From positions 558,001 to 622,000 of the forward strand of contig NZ_BCNW01000001.1 of assembly GCF_001571385.1 (NCBI RefSeq): DNA of 64,000 nt, written 5' to 3'. Shown here piece by piece: positions 17,367-25,473 of this stretch. Within the stretch, counting starts at the first letter, position 1; each line of letters opens with the position of its first letter. The notes under the pieces were generated by a model, which was given only the letters and a program-made list of their open reading frames with translations, had not been told where the DNA came from and searched no databases. Position numbers and translations under genes: made by a program. Source of the DNA: Methanofollis ethanolicus (GTDB lineage Archaea; Halobacteriota; Methanomicrobia; Methanomicrobiales; Methanofollaceae).

Positions 17367-17956
17367 TTCCCTTTGCGGAAGTACTTGAAGAGCCTGAGTT
17401 CGGCCTTCCTGTCCCGCACCTGCGGGAAAGTCCCCTCCGCCGCGTACCGCACGTCTTCGACCGAGTAGAAGGCCTTCGGCGAATACGCACTCACCTTTGC
17501 GATCACGTCCGGGATGTTCCGCCGCCGCACTACGGTGAAGATGACCTTCCCCGGCCCGGCTTTCCCCTGCGCCTCCATCACGGTCACCCCGTACCCCGCG
17601 GACCGCAGGGTGCCGATGAGGGCGGTGGCATCCCTCTGGGTGATGATCCTGATGACCGCAAGCCCCATCGCGATCTTCTCCTCTACAAGAATCCCGATGT
17701 AGTTGCCCGCAGCAAAACCCGCGGCATAGGCGATGTAGTTGACATAGTTGGTGATGTTTGAGAAGATCTGCCCGATGGCCGTGAGCCAGATGAGGATCTC
17801 GAAGAAGCCGAGGACCGGGGCGACGATCTTCATGCCGCGGGCGACGAAGATGATCCGCATCGTCCCGAGGGTGACGTCGGCGATCCTCGCAAAGAAGATG
17901 AGGACGGGCAGCAGAACGGTGGAAAAAATCCAGGGGTCAATCTCGAACACAGGCAT
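17363..17956 (-). CDS. UPF0316 / DUF2179 membrane protein
   Basis: 197-aa protein with three hydrophobic N-terminal segments ([19 protein letters not shown] between the first two is the family hallmark; [29 protein letters not shown] ends the membrane part) and a C-terminal soluble DUF2179 domain ([31 protein letters not shown]). Function unknown; DUF2179 domains are often linked to nucleotide-responsive regulators. Its stop overlaps the VOC gene start. Confidence 0.85.
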   Translation of the reverse strand: MPVFEIDPWIFSTVLLPVLIFFARIADVTLGTMRIIFVARGMKIVAPVLGFFEILIWLTAIGQIFSNITNYVNYIAYAAGFAAGNYIGILVEEKIAMGLAVIRIITQRDATALIGTLRSAGYGVTVMEAQGKAGPGKVIFTVVRRRNIPDVIAKVSAYSPKAFYSVEDVRYAAEGTFPQVRDRKAELRLFKYFRKGK

Positions 17957-17983
17957 CGTCTCCTCGGGGTTGGGGGGTGGGGA

Positions 17984-19207
17984 TCAGGGGTGCCGTGCAC
18001 AGGCGATGACCGACGCGGCAAGGACGACGGTCCCGGTCCGTATTGCGGGCGCAGGGTCAGGGGCGAAGTGCGAGGAATGGAGGTACGCGTCCCCGCTCTC
18101 ATCGCTCTTCGTCCCTATCCTGTAGTAGGCGAGGGGAATGCCGACCTCCCCGAAGACGGCGAAGTCCTCGCTCCCCGAGAGGGGCGGGATCTCGATGACA
18201 GCACCGGTGCCGAGGCACTCCTCTATACCGGCACTGCACTTTTCAGTGAGGGCGGCGTCGGTGATGAGGGGAGGGACCGACTCGTCGATCACCGTGACAA
18301 CCGGCATCCTCTCCGTCGGCACGCCGGCGGCCAGCGCCGTCCCCGCCGCGATCCTCCTGACCGCGGCCAGGCCCTGGTCGCGCACCCGACGGCGGTGGTA
18401 CCTGAGGTTCACCTTCAAGGCCACCTCGTCAGGGATCGCGTTGTGCTTTATCCCTCCGTGGACAGCACCGATAGAGAGGACGAAGAAGTCGTTCGGGTCG
18501 ATCTCGCGGCTCCGTATGGTCTGGAGGGCGAGGACCGTCTCCGCCGTGAGGACGATAGGGTCGCGGGTCCGGTCGGGATGGGCGGCATGGCCCCCGACGC
18601 CCCGGACAAGGAGGTCTACCGACTCCCCGCCGGCCGAGAGGATGCCTGCCCGCGTCCCGACATGACCGACACCGATGTCAGGGCCTGCATGGACGGCGAC
18701 CGCACAGTCGGGTTTCGGGAACCTCTCGAAAAGGCCGTCGGCGATCATTCTTTTCGCCCCGGCGACGATCTCCTCGGCGGGCTGGCCGACGAAGAGGACG
18801 GTGCCCTGCCAGCACTCCCGCGAGGCCGCAAGGACGCGGGCCGCCCCGACGAGAGATGTCATGTGCAGGTCGTGGCCGCAGGCATGCATGACGCCCGGCC
18901 GCAGGCTTGCGTACGGGAGGCCGGTCTCCTCGCGGATGGGCAGGGCGTCCATGTCTGCCCTGAGCATCACCACCGGCCCGTCGCCGTTTTCAAGGGTGCC
19001 GACGAGGCCGTGGCCTCCGATGCCGCGGGTGACGGTGCACCCCGCCTCTTCCAGCGCACCGGCAAGCCTCCCGGCCGTCTCCTCCTCCGTTCCGGAGAGT
19101 TCGGGGGAGGCGTGGAATGCCCTGTACAGGCCGAGGAGGTCGGGGGCCTCCCTGTCTGTCAGGGCGAGGATGCGCTCCCTGCATGTGGTTCCGGATCGTG
19201 TAGACAC
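17984..19207 (-). CDS. M20-family amidohydrolase (N-acyl amino acid / IAA-Leu hydrolase type)
   Basis: 407-aa zinc amidohydrolase of the M20D type. Metal-site motifs are LRADMDALPI, HACGHDLHM, GQPAEEIVAGAKRMI and the late SGSEDFAVFGE; the dimerisation/lid domain is central (VGGHAAHPDRTRDPI). It would hydrolyse N-acylated amino acids or similar amides in the cytoplasm. GTG 19207 was preferred to upstream ATGs because AGAGGAGG lies seven bases before it. Normal length. Confidence 0.9.
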   Translation of the reverse strand: MSTRSGTTCRERILALTDREAPDLLGLYRAFHASPELSGTEEETAGRLAGALEEAGCTVTRGIGGHGLVGTLENGDGPVVMLRADMDALPIREETGLPYASLRPGVMHACGHDLHMTSLVGAARVLAASRECWQGTVLFVGQPAEEIVAGAKRMIADGLFERFPKPDCAVAVHAGPDIGVGHVGTRAGILSAGGESVDLLVRGVGGHAAHPDRTRDPIVLTAETVLALQTIRSREIDPNDFFVLSIGAVHGGIKHNAIPDEVALKVNLRYHRRRVRDQGLAAVRRIAAGTALAAGVPTERMPVVTVIDESVPPLITDAALTEKCSAGIEECLGTGAVIEIPPLSGSEDFAVFGEVGIPLAYYRIGTKSDESGDAYLHSSHFAPDPAPAIRTGTVVLAASVIACARHP

Positions 19208-19251
19208 ATATCCTCCTCTGATTCCTCGCCTATTATGCATATCGCCGGCCG

Positions 19252-19698
19252 TCACCCCCCCGAACCAAGCCTTTTTACTACCTCCGCGATCGAAAGGGGC
19301 CTGACCTCCCCCTCTTCGAAGGCATAGACTGTTCCCCCGACGGTGCAGAGGGAGTCGCCGGGTGTGACCGCGAGGACCACGCCCCCCTCTCCTGTCCTGA
19401 CCGCAACTTCAGGCGGCCTGATGACAAGACTCTGCCTGACCGATCTCTCTGCGGCCGCGTCTTCCGGTCCTGTCCGCATGACCGGTACCGGCACGACCGC
19501 TGCGACGGCCCCGGACACATCGTCCGTCCCTTTGTCGCCACGGAGCGCTACCTCTCCCCCGCCGCTGTTTGCAAGGGCCGCGATGGTGCGGGCGATTTCA
19601 TGTACCCCCGCTCCCCCGGGCAGTCTGACCCTGATGCCCATGCCTCGTGTGTCTCTCTGGGAGGCAAAGAGATTGGCGTCTGCCGGCGCTCCACTCAT
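19252..19698 (-). CDS. AlbA_2/Schlafen-like domain protein
   Basis: 148-aa protein resembling a stand-alone AlbA_2 (Schlafen N-terminal) domain: HEIARTIAALANSGGGEVALRGDKG, then a beta-rich centre (VAVRTGEGGVVLAVTPG), and VYAFEEGEVRPLSIAEVVKRL at the end, where family members have the exposed-strand and helix of the fold. Such domains bind nucleic acid and act in regulators. It is divergent from the response-regulator gene, sharing a 48-bp promoter region with ATATTTTTATAGG. Assignment rests on motif resemblance only. Confidence 0.55.
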   Translation of the reverse strand: MSGAPADANLFASQRDTRGMGIRVRLPGGAGVHEIARTIAALANSGGGEVALRGDKGTDDVSGAVAAVVPVPVMRTGPEDAAAERSVRQSLVIRPPEVAVRTGEGGVVLAVTPGDSLCTVGGTVYAFEEGEVRPLSIAEVVKRLGSGG

Positions 19699-19746
19699 AT
19701 GGTCATATTTTTATAGGGGCTTGCCACTCTATCCTTCCATACCCCC

Positions 19747-21360
19747 ATGATCCGTATCCTCCTTGTCGACGACGAACCCCTCCTCCTGAACCTGGCCTGT
19801 GCCTTTCTCGAAGAGGAGAAAGACTTCACCGTGACGCCGGTAGCATCGGCAGAAGAAGCACTGGGCCTGCTTGGTGTCTCTCCCTATGACGTGGTGATCT
19901 CTGACTACCAGATGCCCACGATGAATGGCATCGAACTTCTGCGGGCGGTCAGGGCAGGGCATCCCGACCTCCCCTTCATCCTCTTTACAGGCAGGGGCCG
20001 GGAGAGCGTCGTCATCGAGGCGCTGAACTGCGGCGCCGATTTCTACATCCAGAAAGGAGGTGCCGCAGTCGCTCAGTTCACCGAACTGGTCTCCAAGATC
20101 CGTCATGCCGTCGGGCGCAGGCGTGCCGAGGTCGCCCTCAGGGAGAGTGACGAGCGTTTCCGGAGTGTCGTCGAGAATGCCAGCGAGGGGATCATGATGA
20201 CGGACGACGAGTGCCATGTCGTCCTCTGGAACAAGGCCGCGGAGGAGATCTTCGGGTACCGCCCCGACGAGGTCCTGGGAAGGCCCTTTTACCACTATCT
20301 CCTGCCCGAAAAGACCCGCCAGCATGTCCATGACTCTCTGGGCGAGTTCAGGATGACGGGCGTGATCAGGCGGATCCTCTCCGGGCGCCGGTTCACCGGG
20401 CAGGTCGTCAAGAAAGGGGGAGAGGTCTTTGTTGCCGAGTGCACCCTCTCCCCTGTGCGATACCGCGGCATGTGGCACAGTATCGCCATCCTGCGGGACG
20501 TCACCGGGAGAGAGGAAGCCGTCGCCGCCCTTCAGGAGAGCGAAAGACAGTACAGGCACCTCTTCGAGCATTCGAAGGACGCGATCATCGTCAGGACGAA
20601 CGAAGGGGTGATCCTGAAGGTCAACAGCGCAACGTGCGAGTTGCTCGGTTATCCCCCCGACGATCTTGTCGGGAGGATAATAGGAGATTTTGCTGTCGAT
20701 ACAGAGAAGGAAAAGGGTAGAGAAGCCATGAAGGCTGTCGTCGAGAAAGGCGATGTGACCTTCAGGACGCAGTTTGTCCGGTCCGATGGGCAGGTGATCG
20801 ATGTCGAGATCACATCTCAGAGCACCTGTCCGGAGCGGGGTATAGGGCAGGCCATTGTGCGCGACATCAGTCTGAGCAAACAGATGGCGGCGGCCCTCAG
20901 GCGTCGCGACGTCATCCTCGACGCCGTGGTCAGCGCCGCCGTCCTCCTCCTCCGGGACCGCGGTGCTGCCGGTGGGATCCGCGCCGCCCTTGCGGAGATC
21001 GGAATGTCGGCAGGAGCAGAAGGGGTCTATGTCCTGGAGAGGCAGGGTGGGGAGAGTGATGCGTGGGAGGTGATGCATGCCTGGGCGGACAACGGATTTT
21101 CCCTGCCGTGTCACCCGGTTATAGTGCCTGAAGGCACAGACGACGGCGGTGTCCCCAGGTTCCGTGGGTCTGACGGTCAAAGACGGTCGTGCATCCTTCT
21201 GCCTCTTCAGGTGGGTGATGGGCGTTCCTGCTCTCTTGGCCTTGAAGCATCCTTCCCGGAAGCGGAGTGGTCCCGATATGAACGTGAAGCCCTGGAGGCG
21301 GCGGCCCGGGTCATCGGGGCGGCCCTGGCACGGGAGACGGAGCCGTCTCCTGATGCCTGA
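19747..21360 (+). CDS. Response regulator with two PAS domains and a GAF-like C-terminus
   Basis: 537-aa signalling protein. Residues 1-120 form a CheY-like receiver (DDE at 8-10, phosphoacceptor Asp 53 in VVISDYQMP, Thr in LFTGRG, Lys in YIQKGG). Two PAS domains follow (RFRSVVENASEGIMMTDDE near 140 and QYRHLFEHSKDAIIVRTNEG near 265). The C-terminal 160 residues (EIGMSAGAEGVYVLERQGG) look like a degenerate GAF domain. There is no kinase or DNA-binding output, so it probably relays signals through protein contacts. It is the last chromosomal gene before the integrated element. Confidence 0.88.
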   Translation: MIRILLVDDEPLLLNLACAFLEEEKDFTVTPVASAEEALGLLGVSPYDVVISDYQMPTMNGIELLRAVRAGHPDLPFILFTGRGRESVVIEALNCGADFYIQKGGAAVAQFTELVSKIRHAVGRRRAEVALRESDERFRSVVENASEGIMMTDDECHVVLWNKAAEEIFGYRPDEVLGRPFYHYLLPEKTRQHVHDSLGEFRMTGVIRRILSGRRFTGQVVKKGGEVFVAECTLSPVRYRGMWHSIAILRDVTGREEAVAALQESERQYRHLFEHSKDAIIVRTNEGVILKVNSATCELLGYPPDDLVGRIIGDFAVDTEKEKGREAMKAVVEKGDVTFRTQFVRSDGQVIDVEITSQSTCPERGIGQAIVRDISLSKQMAAALRRRDVILDAVVSAAVLLLRDRGAAGGIRAALAEIGMSAGAEGVYVLERQGGESDAWEVMHAWADNGFSLPCHPVIVPEGTDDGGVPRFRGSDGQRRSCILLPLQVGDGRSCSLGLEASFPEAEWSRYEREALEAAARVIGAALARETEPSPDA

Positions 21361-21383
21361 AGATGAGAAAAACACCGAAAACA

Positions 21384-21401
21384 AAAACGCTGAGGGGGAG
21401 A
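21384..21401 (+). repeat. attL: displaced copy of the tRNA-Ser 3' end
   Basis: AAAACGCTGAGGGGGAGA, identical to 40116-40133. Thirteen of its bases correspond to the acceptor stem and start of the T arm of tRNA-Ser. It lies 23 bp after the stop of the chromosomal response-regulator gene and is in direct orientation with the right copy, as site-specific integration predicts. Confidence 0.78.
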
Positions 21402-21534
21402 ATTTCTAATCGGAGTTGAATTATTGGTCCCTTTGAAAAATTTCCCCTTTGCTCTCTGACCCCTCAGATCCCGATCTCTCTTCTATGGCATTAATTTTCT
21501 GCGCGCCTCGCGCGAGAGATCGCGTGCATGGTGA

Positions 21535-21890
21535 TCGGCCCGCCGTGCTCCCTCGCCTTGCTCGCGACGCACCGCGGGCCTCCTTTCGTACGCTGTTCCG
21601 GTGCAGGAGGACGCCCGCATGGTCCGCACTCAGGTGCGGTCCATGCCGGCTGTTGAAAACTTCGCTCCGCACCGTGCTGATGCACCGTGCTCCGCTCAGG
21701 CCGACGTTCACCCTCAGGGGATGGGCGAGCATCCCCTGAGGGTGAAGTCGGCGAACCCGCCCGGCACCTATCGGTGCCTCCTCCCCTCCGGGGCAGTCAC
21801 GTAGGATAGGGAGAGACGGAGGGCCCCGGCGGTCGGTGCGCCGCGAGCAGGGCGAGCAAGCACGGACCGCCGGCGGGGGCGGGCGGCGGG
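21535..21890. repeat. Long inverted repeat, left copy
   Basis: About 350 bp whose reverse complement recurs, with divergence and small indels, at 24085-24408. Shared phrases include CGTGCTCCCTCGCCTTGCTC, GTGCAGGAGGACGCC, CCGCACCGTGCTGATGCACC and CCGGCGGGGGCGGG. The pair brackets the DUF2080-to-ArdC gene block. Both strands have open frames here but none looks protein-like. A short third copy is at 26687-26767. The 110 bp before it and the 115 bp after it show no gene. Confidence 0.75.
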
Positions 21891-22004
21891 GAAGATCGTC
21901 ACCGGGCCGGAGCGTGAGCGGAGCGCCCGGTCACGATGAGCACAGCGCCAGCGTCCCCATGATATGAACAGCGATCGTGATCGAAACCCAGGAGTTGATC
22001 AGGA

Positions 22005-22154
22005 TCACTCGTCGGGTGCCTCGATCAGGATCACCTTCACCTTCTTCCCGATCCATCCGCGGGGGACGAGCACCTTTGCACCGTTCCCGTGTGGAGTGAC
22101 GACTTTCTCCGTTACTTCATAGCAGTTTTTGATCGTCATGTCGAAGGGTTCCAT
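22005..22154 (-). CDS. DUF2080 family transposon-associated small protein
   Basis: 49-aa protein MEPFDMTIKNCYEVTEKVV followed by NGAKVLVPRGWIGKKVKVILIE, matching the DUF2080 family found beside archaeal transposases. The GxxKVLVPxxWxGKKVKVI core is intact. No transposase accompanies it here. ATG 22154 is preferred; longer in-frame starts upstream would run through the operator region. Expression is probably controlled from the palindrome-rich region that also serves the divergent gene block starting at 22280. Confidence 0.7.
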   Translation of the reverse strand: MEPFDMTIKNCYEVTEKVVTPHGNGAKVLVPRGWIGKKVKVILIEAPDE

Positions 22155-22214
22155 TGATACAATGTTGCACATAAACCGCATTATACTTTTGTAATGTTGA
22201 TACATTGTAGCAAC
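22154..22214. promoter_or_regulatory. Paired operator-like dyads in a divergent promoter
   Basis: Two related 16-mers in direct orientation, TTGATACAATGTTGCA (22154-22169) and TTGATACATTGTAGCA (22197-22212), match at 14 of 16 positions. The second sits in the dyad GTTGATACATTGTAGCAAC (22196-22214), eight of nine arm positions symmetrical. One site touches the DUF2080 start, the other abuts the TATA box of the rightward genes, an arrangement suited to autoregulation by a repressor (inference). Confidence 0.55.
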
Positions 22215-22215
22215 A

Positions 22216-22223
22216 TTTAAATA
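22216..22223 (+). promoter_or_regulatory. TATA box for the rightward gene block
   Basis: TTTAAATA directly after the palindromic operator. A start about 25 bases downstream would give a leader of roughly 30-35 nt to the ATG at 22280, which has GGGAGGT upstream. Confidence 0.5.
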
Positions 22224-22279
22224 ATATCGGCACCTATACGGGGGTAAGGAGCGGGGAACCGCTCCGGGAGGTATAGACA

Positions 22280-22540
22280 ATGGGATTCCAAAAAATCGGC
22301 CGGATAGGTCTGTTCGATGGGCGGATGATCTGCGTCCTCGACGGCGTCGGCGGGTTCCACTTCGAGGGCCAGGCGCTGCGGTCCATGAAGGACGGGTGCA
22401 TGGTCGGCGAGGTCGCGAAGTCAAAGAGCGGGCGGGCGGTGAACCTGCGCCTCGACGGGCGGATGTTCACGGCGGTGTGGGCCGACCTCGTGCGAATTGT
22501 TCAGAACGGCGGAAAAGCGGCAGTCTTCGAGGTGGCATGA
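22280..22540 (+). CDS. Small hypothetical protein
   Basis: 86-aa protein starting MGFQKIGRIGLFDGRMICVLDG. It looks like a small beta-rich fold (KSGRAVNLRLDGRMFTAVWADLVRIVQNGGKAAVFEVA). No family recognised. A good ribosome binding site (GGGAGGT) and a TATA box precede it. It opens a run of five closely packed genes ending with the ArdC-like protein, so it is probably the first gene of that transcript. Confidence 0.6.
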   Translation: MGFQKIGRIGLFDGRMICVLDGVGGFHFEGQALRSMKDGCMVGEVAKSKSGRAVNLRLDGRMFTAVWADLVRIVQNGGKAAVFEVA

Positions 22541-22541
22541 G

Positions 22542-22685
22542 ATGTTTGGCGACACAACCGCCACCCCGAATGCTCGTGAAGAGCAGGGAGAGTTTACCCT
22601 CCCCCTCTATCATTCTTTTGTTACCGTGCCTTCGCCGTACGAGACCGGCCCCGCGTACGCGGTGGTCCCGCGGAGGTGCGAGTGA
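22542..22685 (+). CDS. Very small hypothetical protein
   Basis: 47-aa open frame MFGDTTATPNAREEQGEF, ending PSPYETGPAYAVVPRRCE. The start lies just after the previous stop (TGAGATG) and its stop overlaps the next ATG (TGATG), so tight spacing supports translation, but composition gives little help and no family is recognised. Confidence 0.35.
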   Translation: MFGDTTATPNAREEQGEFTLPLYHSFVTVPSPYETGPAYAVVPRRCE

Positions 22686-22864
22686 TGGCGGCGGCGGACT
22701 TCAACGCCGGGTGCCGGACCCTCGCCGACCTGAGTCGGGCCGGGCGTCTGCCGCGGTGCCCGGTGTGCGGTGCGGTCCTCTCGTTCAGTTCGTCCGACCG
22801 GATCGAGGGCGTGGACTACTACCGCTGCCCGGCCGAGGGCGACCTCGTCCGGTGGGGGTGGTGA
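22685..22864 (+). CDS. Small zinc-ribbon-like protein
   Basis: 59-aa protein with CPVCGAVLSF and YYRCPAEGDLV: a CxxC followed by a single later Cys, so the zinc knuckle is partial unless another ligand contributes. ATG 22685 is preferred to GTG 22676 because GGAGGTGCG lies directly upstream. Probably a nucleic-acid-associated accessory protein of the element; no family recognised. Confidence 0.55.
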   Translation: MAAADFNAGCRTLADLSRAGRLPRCPVCGAVLSFSSSDRIEGVDYYRCPAEGDLVRWGW

Positions 22865-22866
22865 GG

Positions 22867-23109
22867 ATGCCCCTCACCCTTTTCGACGCCATGCGGCCGG
22901 CGGACCGCGACAGGCTCGCCGACCCGGAGAGGCGGGCCGCCGCCTGTGAACGAGAGGCAGCACCCTTCATCGCCGAGGCGCGGGCCTGCTGGAAGGAGGC
23001 GCAGCGTATCCGCCGGTACTATGAACAGATGACGGCGGTCTTCGGCCTGAAGGAGTGCGTCGCCCATGTCCGGCGCGGTGCAAGGACCGAGATCATCGAG
23101 GTGCCCTGA
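22867..23109 (+). CDS. Small hypothetical protein, helical
   Basis: 80-aa charged, mostly helical protein MPLTLFDAMRPADRDRLADPERR with a C-terminal YYEQMTAVFGLKECVAHVRRGA. It starts two bases after the zinc-ribbon-like gene and its TGA overlaps the ATG of the ArdC-like gene. Upstream in-frame sequence overlaps the other small genes and was excluded. Function unknown; coupled expression with ArdC is likely. Confidence 0.55.
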   Translation: MPLTLFDAMRPADRDRLADPERRAAACEREAAPFIAEARACWKEAQRIRRYYEQMTAVFGLKECVAHVRRGARTEIIEVP

Positions 23110-24002
23110 TGGTGTCGGTGTATGAGATGGTGCGGGACCGCATCATCTCCTCTCTGGAGTCCGGTACGGTGCCGTGGCGGCAGACCTGGCAGGGCATGAC
23201 GCCGTGCAACATCGCAAGCAAGCGGCCGTACCGGGGCATCAACCGCGTCCTCCTCGCCGGCGCTACCTGGTGGGGGACGTACCGGCAGATCCAGCAGGCG
23301 GGCGGCCAGGTCCGCCGGGGGGAGAAGGCGGCGGGCCTGGTGGTCCTCTGGAAGTACGACGAGGAGAGGAAGGAGAGGGACCCGGCGACGGGCGAGGTGC
23401 GGCGGGTCGTCGCCCTCAGGGACCGGCCGATCGTCCGGTACTACCGGGTCTTCCACCTCGGCCAGTGCGACGGCATCGAGCCTGAGGACCTCGCCGCCCC
23501 CGCGCCGGTGGCCTCGTGCGACGAGATCATCAGGCGGAACGCCCCGCGGGTCAGGGCGGGCGAACCTGCCTACTACCCGGCGCGGGATGTGATCACGATG
23601 CCGGCGCCGGCGCGCTTCGAGAGCATGGCGGCGTACTATGCCGCCTTCTTCCATGAGTTGACGCACTGGACCGGGGCGGCGCACCGCCTGGACCGCGAGG
23701 GGATCACGGGAGCGGTGCGGTTCGGGAGCGAGCGGTACAGCCGGGAGGAGTTGACGGCGGAGATGGGCGCGGCCTTCCTGTGTGCGACGACCGGAACCGA
23801 CACGCCGCCGGTGGCCGAGAACCAGGCGGCCTATGTCGCCGGGTGGCTCCGGCACATCAGGGAGGGGACGGCCGCCGACGTGGTGCGGGCGGCGAGCGAT
23901 GCACAGAAGGCGGCGGACTGGATCACCGGGGGACCGGCCCCGGCCTCCTCCCTCGGGACGCCGGCCTCTGGTCCTGGTGTCCTGCCGGCCGGGAGGTGTT
24001 GA
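23109..24002 (+). CDS. ArdC-like antirestriction protein (ssDNA-binding plus zincin domain)
   Basis: 297-aa protein. The N-terminal ArdC-type domain reads VYEMVRDRIISSLESGTVPWRQTW, KRPYRGINRVLLAG and WWGTYRQIQQAGGQVRRGEKA, the usual ssDNA-binding part. A zincin-like metallopeptidase domain follows, with HELTHWTGAAHRL (HExxH at 182-186) and YSREELTAEMGAAFL supplying the third ligand. Plasmid ArdC protects incoming single-stranded DNA from restriction. Here it would protect the element in a new host, and possibly from the nucleases the element itself encodes (inference). It closes the block started at 22280. Confidence 0.85.
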   Translation: MVSVYEMVRDRIISSLESGTVPWRQTWQGMTPCNIASKRPYRGINRVLLAGATWWGTYRQIQQAGGQVRRGEKAAGLVVLWKYDEERKERDPATGEVRRVVALRDRPIVRYYRVFHLGQCDGIEPEDLAAPAPVASCDEIIRRNAPRVRAGEPAYYPARDVITMPAPARFESMAAYYAAFFHELTHWTGAAHRLDREGITGAVRFGSERYSREELTAEMGAAFLCATTGTDTPPVAENQAAYVAGWLRHIREGTAADVVRAASDAQKAADWITGGPAPASSLGTPASGPGVLPAGRC

Positions 24003-24084
24003 GCGGGGCCGGGCGATGAGGGGACGCCTGCGCTGTGCTCACCATGACCGGGGCGCTTCGGCCCCGGTTATGCTCTATCCCGCC

Positions 24085-24408
24085 ACCCGCCCCCGCCGGC
24101 GGCCCGTGCTGATGCACCGACCGCCGGACCCTCCCCTATCGCAACAGACTGCCCCGGAGGGGAGGAGGCACCGACAGGTGCCGGGCGGGTTTGCCGACTT
24201 CACCCGAAGGGGACCCTCGCCGGTCCCCTGAGGGGGAACGTCGGCCTGAGCGGAGCACGGTGCATCAGCACGGTGCGGAGCGAAGATCGGCACAGCCGCC
24301 GGCGAGGAGTAGGAGCGACGAAGGCGGGGGCGTCCTCCTGCACCAAGAAAAGATCTGGGAGGAAGCCCGCGGTGCGTCGCGAGCAAGGCGAGGGAGCACG
24401 GTGGGCCG
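24085..24408. repeat. Long inverted repeat, right copy
   Basis: Inverted counterpart of 21535-21890, including CCGGCGGCCCGTGCTGATGC, GTGCCGGGCGGGTTTGCCGACTTC-like sequence and GCGAGCAAGGCGAGGGAGCA at its outer edge. It lies between the ArdC-like gene and the first restriction-modification pair. The GC content falls sharply about 40 bp beyond it, so it also marks the junction to AT-rich imported DNA. The rest of the gap to 24548 holds no gene. Confidence 0.75.
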
Positions 24409-24548
24409 TCTGCTGGGATGATATCAACACTCTCCTCCATTACGACGTGTTGAACGCGTTCTGTAGTTCGGATCTGGGGGGGTGTATCTGCCTCTTCTAT
24501 TGCGAGGTAATTCCCAAAGAAAAGAAGATAATCGGATATTGGAGATTT

Positions 24549-25472
24549 TTACAAAGTCGTATCATTCACTAATTTTTGTTGATTTCTTTGTTGCATACAT
24601 TTTTCTATTCTCTCGTTAGCAACTGCGCAATATTCATCTGAGATATCATATCCAACATATTTTCTATCTGAAATTATCGCTGCGATGGCGGTACTGCCCG
24701 ATCCCATAAACGGATCGAGAACAATATCCCCTTCAAACGTGTAGAGTTGGATCAATCTTCTTGGAAGTTCTACGGGGAAAGGTGCTGGATGTTTTACTTT
24801 CTTCGCAGATTCGGTATTGAATTCCCAAACACTTTTGGTATATTCAAGGAACTCGTCTCTTGAGATCGTACTCTTCTTTTTTGCTGGATTTTCTCTTTTA
24901 AACATATCTTTGCAATAAATTGTAATGTACTCATGAGTATCTCTCAAGACGGGGTTTGATGCAGATTGCCAGCTTCCCCAAGCGCAAGAACCCCCAGAAC
25001 TCGCCCCTTTCTGCCATATGATTTCCCCACGCATTAAAAAACCAAGATCTTGCATTATGTATGTAACTGCTGAATTCAAGGGGATATATGGTTTTCTTCC
25101 TACATTTGCAATATTTATCGCTACTCTACCCCCTGGCACTAAAACACGATATGTTTCCTTGAATATGTTCCTCAAGAGGCCAAAATATTCCTCCAAAGAA
25201 AGATCGTCATCGTATGCCTTTCCAACATTGTAGGGCGGCGATGTTACCATCAGATGCACACTACAATCTGGAAGTTCTTTCATATTTTCGCTGGATGAAC
25301 AAATAATCTTATTAAGGGTATTTTCAGGAACTGTGTTTTCGCAATACCTTTTCTTAGGCTCATCATGGTTAAGGTTTGAGTATATTGCTTTTGAATAAAA
25401 TTCAGAGGAGTCATGATTATATCTCCCTGAAATTCCAAAACTGCTTGTTTTTGTTTTCTCTTTTTTCTGCAT
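24549..25472 (-). CDS. DNA methyltransferase (N4-cytosine/N6-adenine, permuted beta-type order)
   Basis: 307-aa amino-methyltransferase. Catalytic motif IV TSPPYNVGKAYDDD comes before the S-adenosylmethionine motif I DPFMGSGSTAIAAI, the beta-class order; GGRVAINIANVGRKPY and TKSVWEFNTES are intervening conserved parts. TSPPY favours N4-cytosine or N6-adenine methylation; the target is unknown. ATG 25472 follows the stop of the upstream nuclease gene by one base, so the two form a type II restriction-modification operon. Low GC against its neighbours signals recent acquisition. Confidence 0.88.
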   Translation of the reverse strand: MQKKEKTKTSSFGISGRYNHDSSEFYSKAIYSNLNHDEPKKRYCENTVPENTLNKIICSSSENMKELPDCSVHLMVTSPPYNVGKAYDDDLSLEEYFGLLRNIFKETYRVLVPGGRVAINIANVGRKPYIPLNSAVTYIMQDLGFLMRGEIIWQKGASSGGSCAWGSWQSASNPVLRDTHEYITIYCKDMFKRENPAKKKSTISRDEFLEYTKSVWEFNTESAKKVKHPAPFPVELPRRLIQLYTFEGDIVLDPFMGSGSTAIAAIISDRKYVGYDISDEYCAVANERIEKCMQQRNQQKLVNDTTL

Positions 25473-25473
25473 A

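Noticed and set aside
24191-24440. Short open frames inside the inverted repeats
   Set aside because: They are rich in Arg, Ser and Pro, differ between copies, and shift frame with small indels, so the repeat is non-coding.
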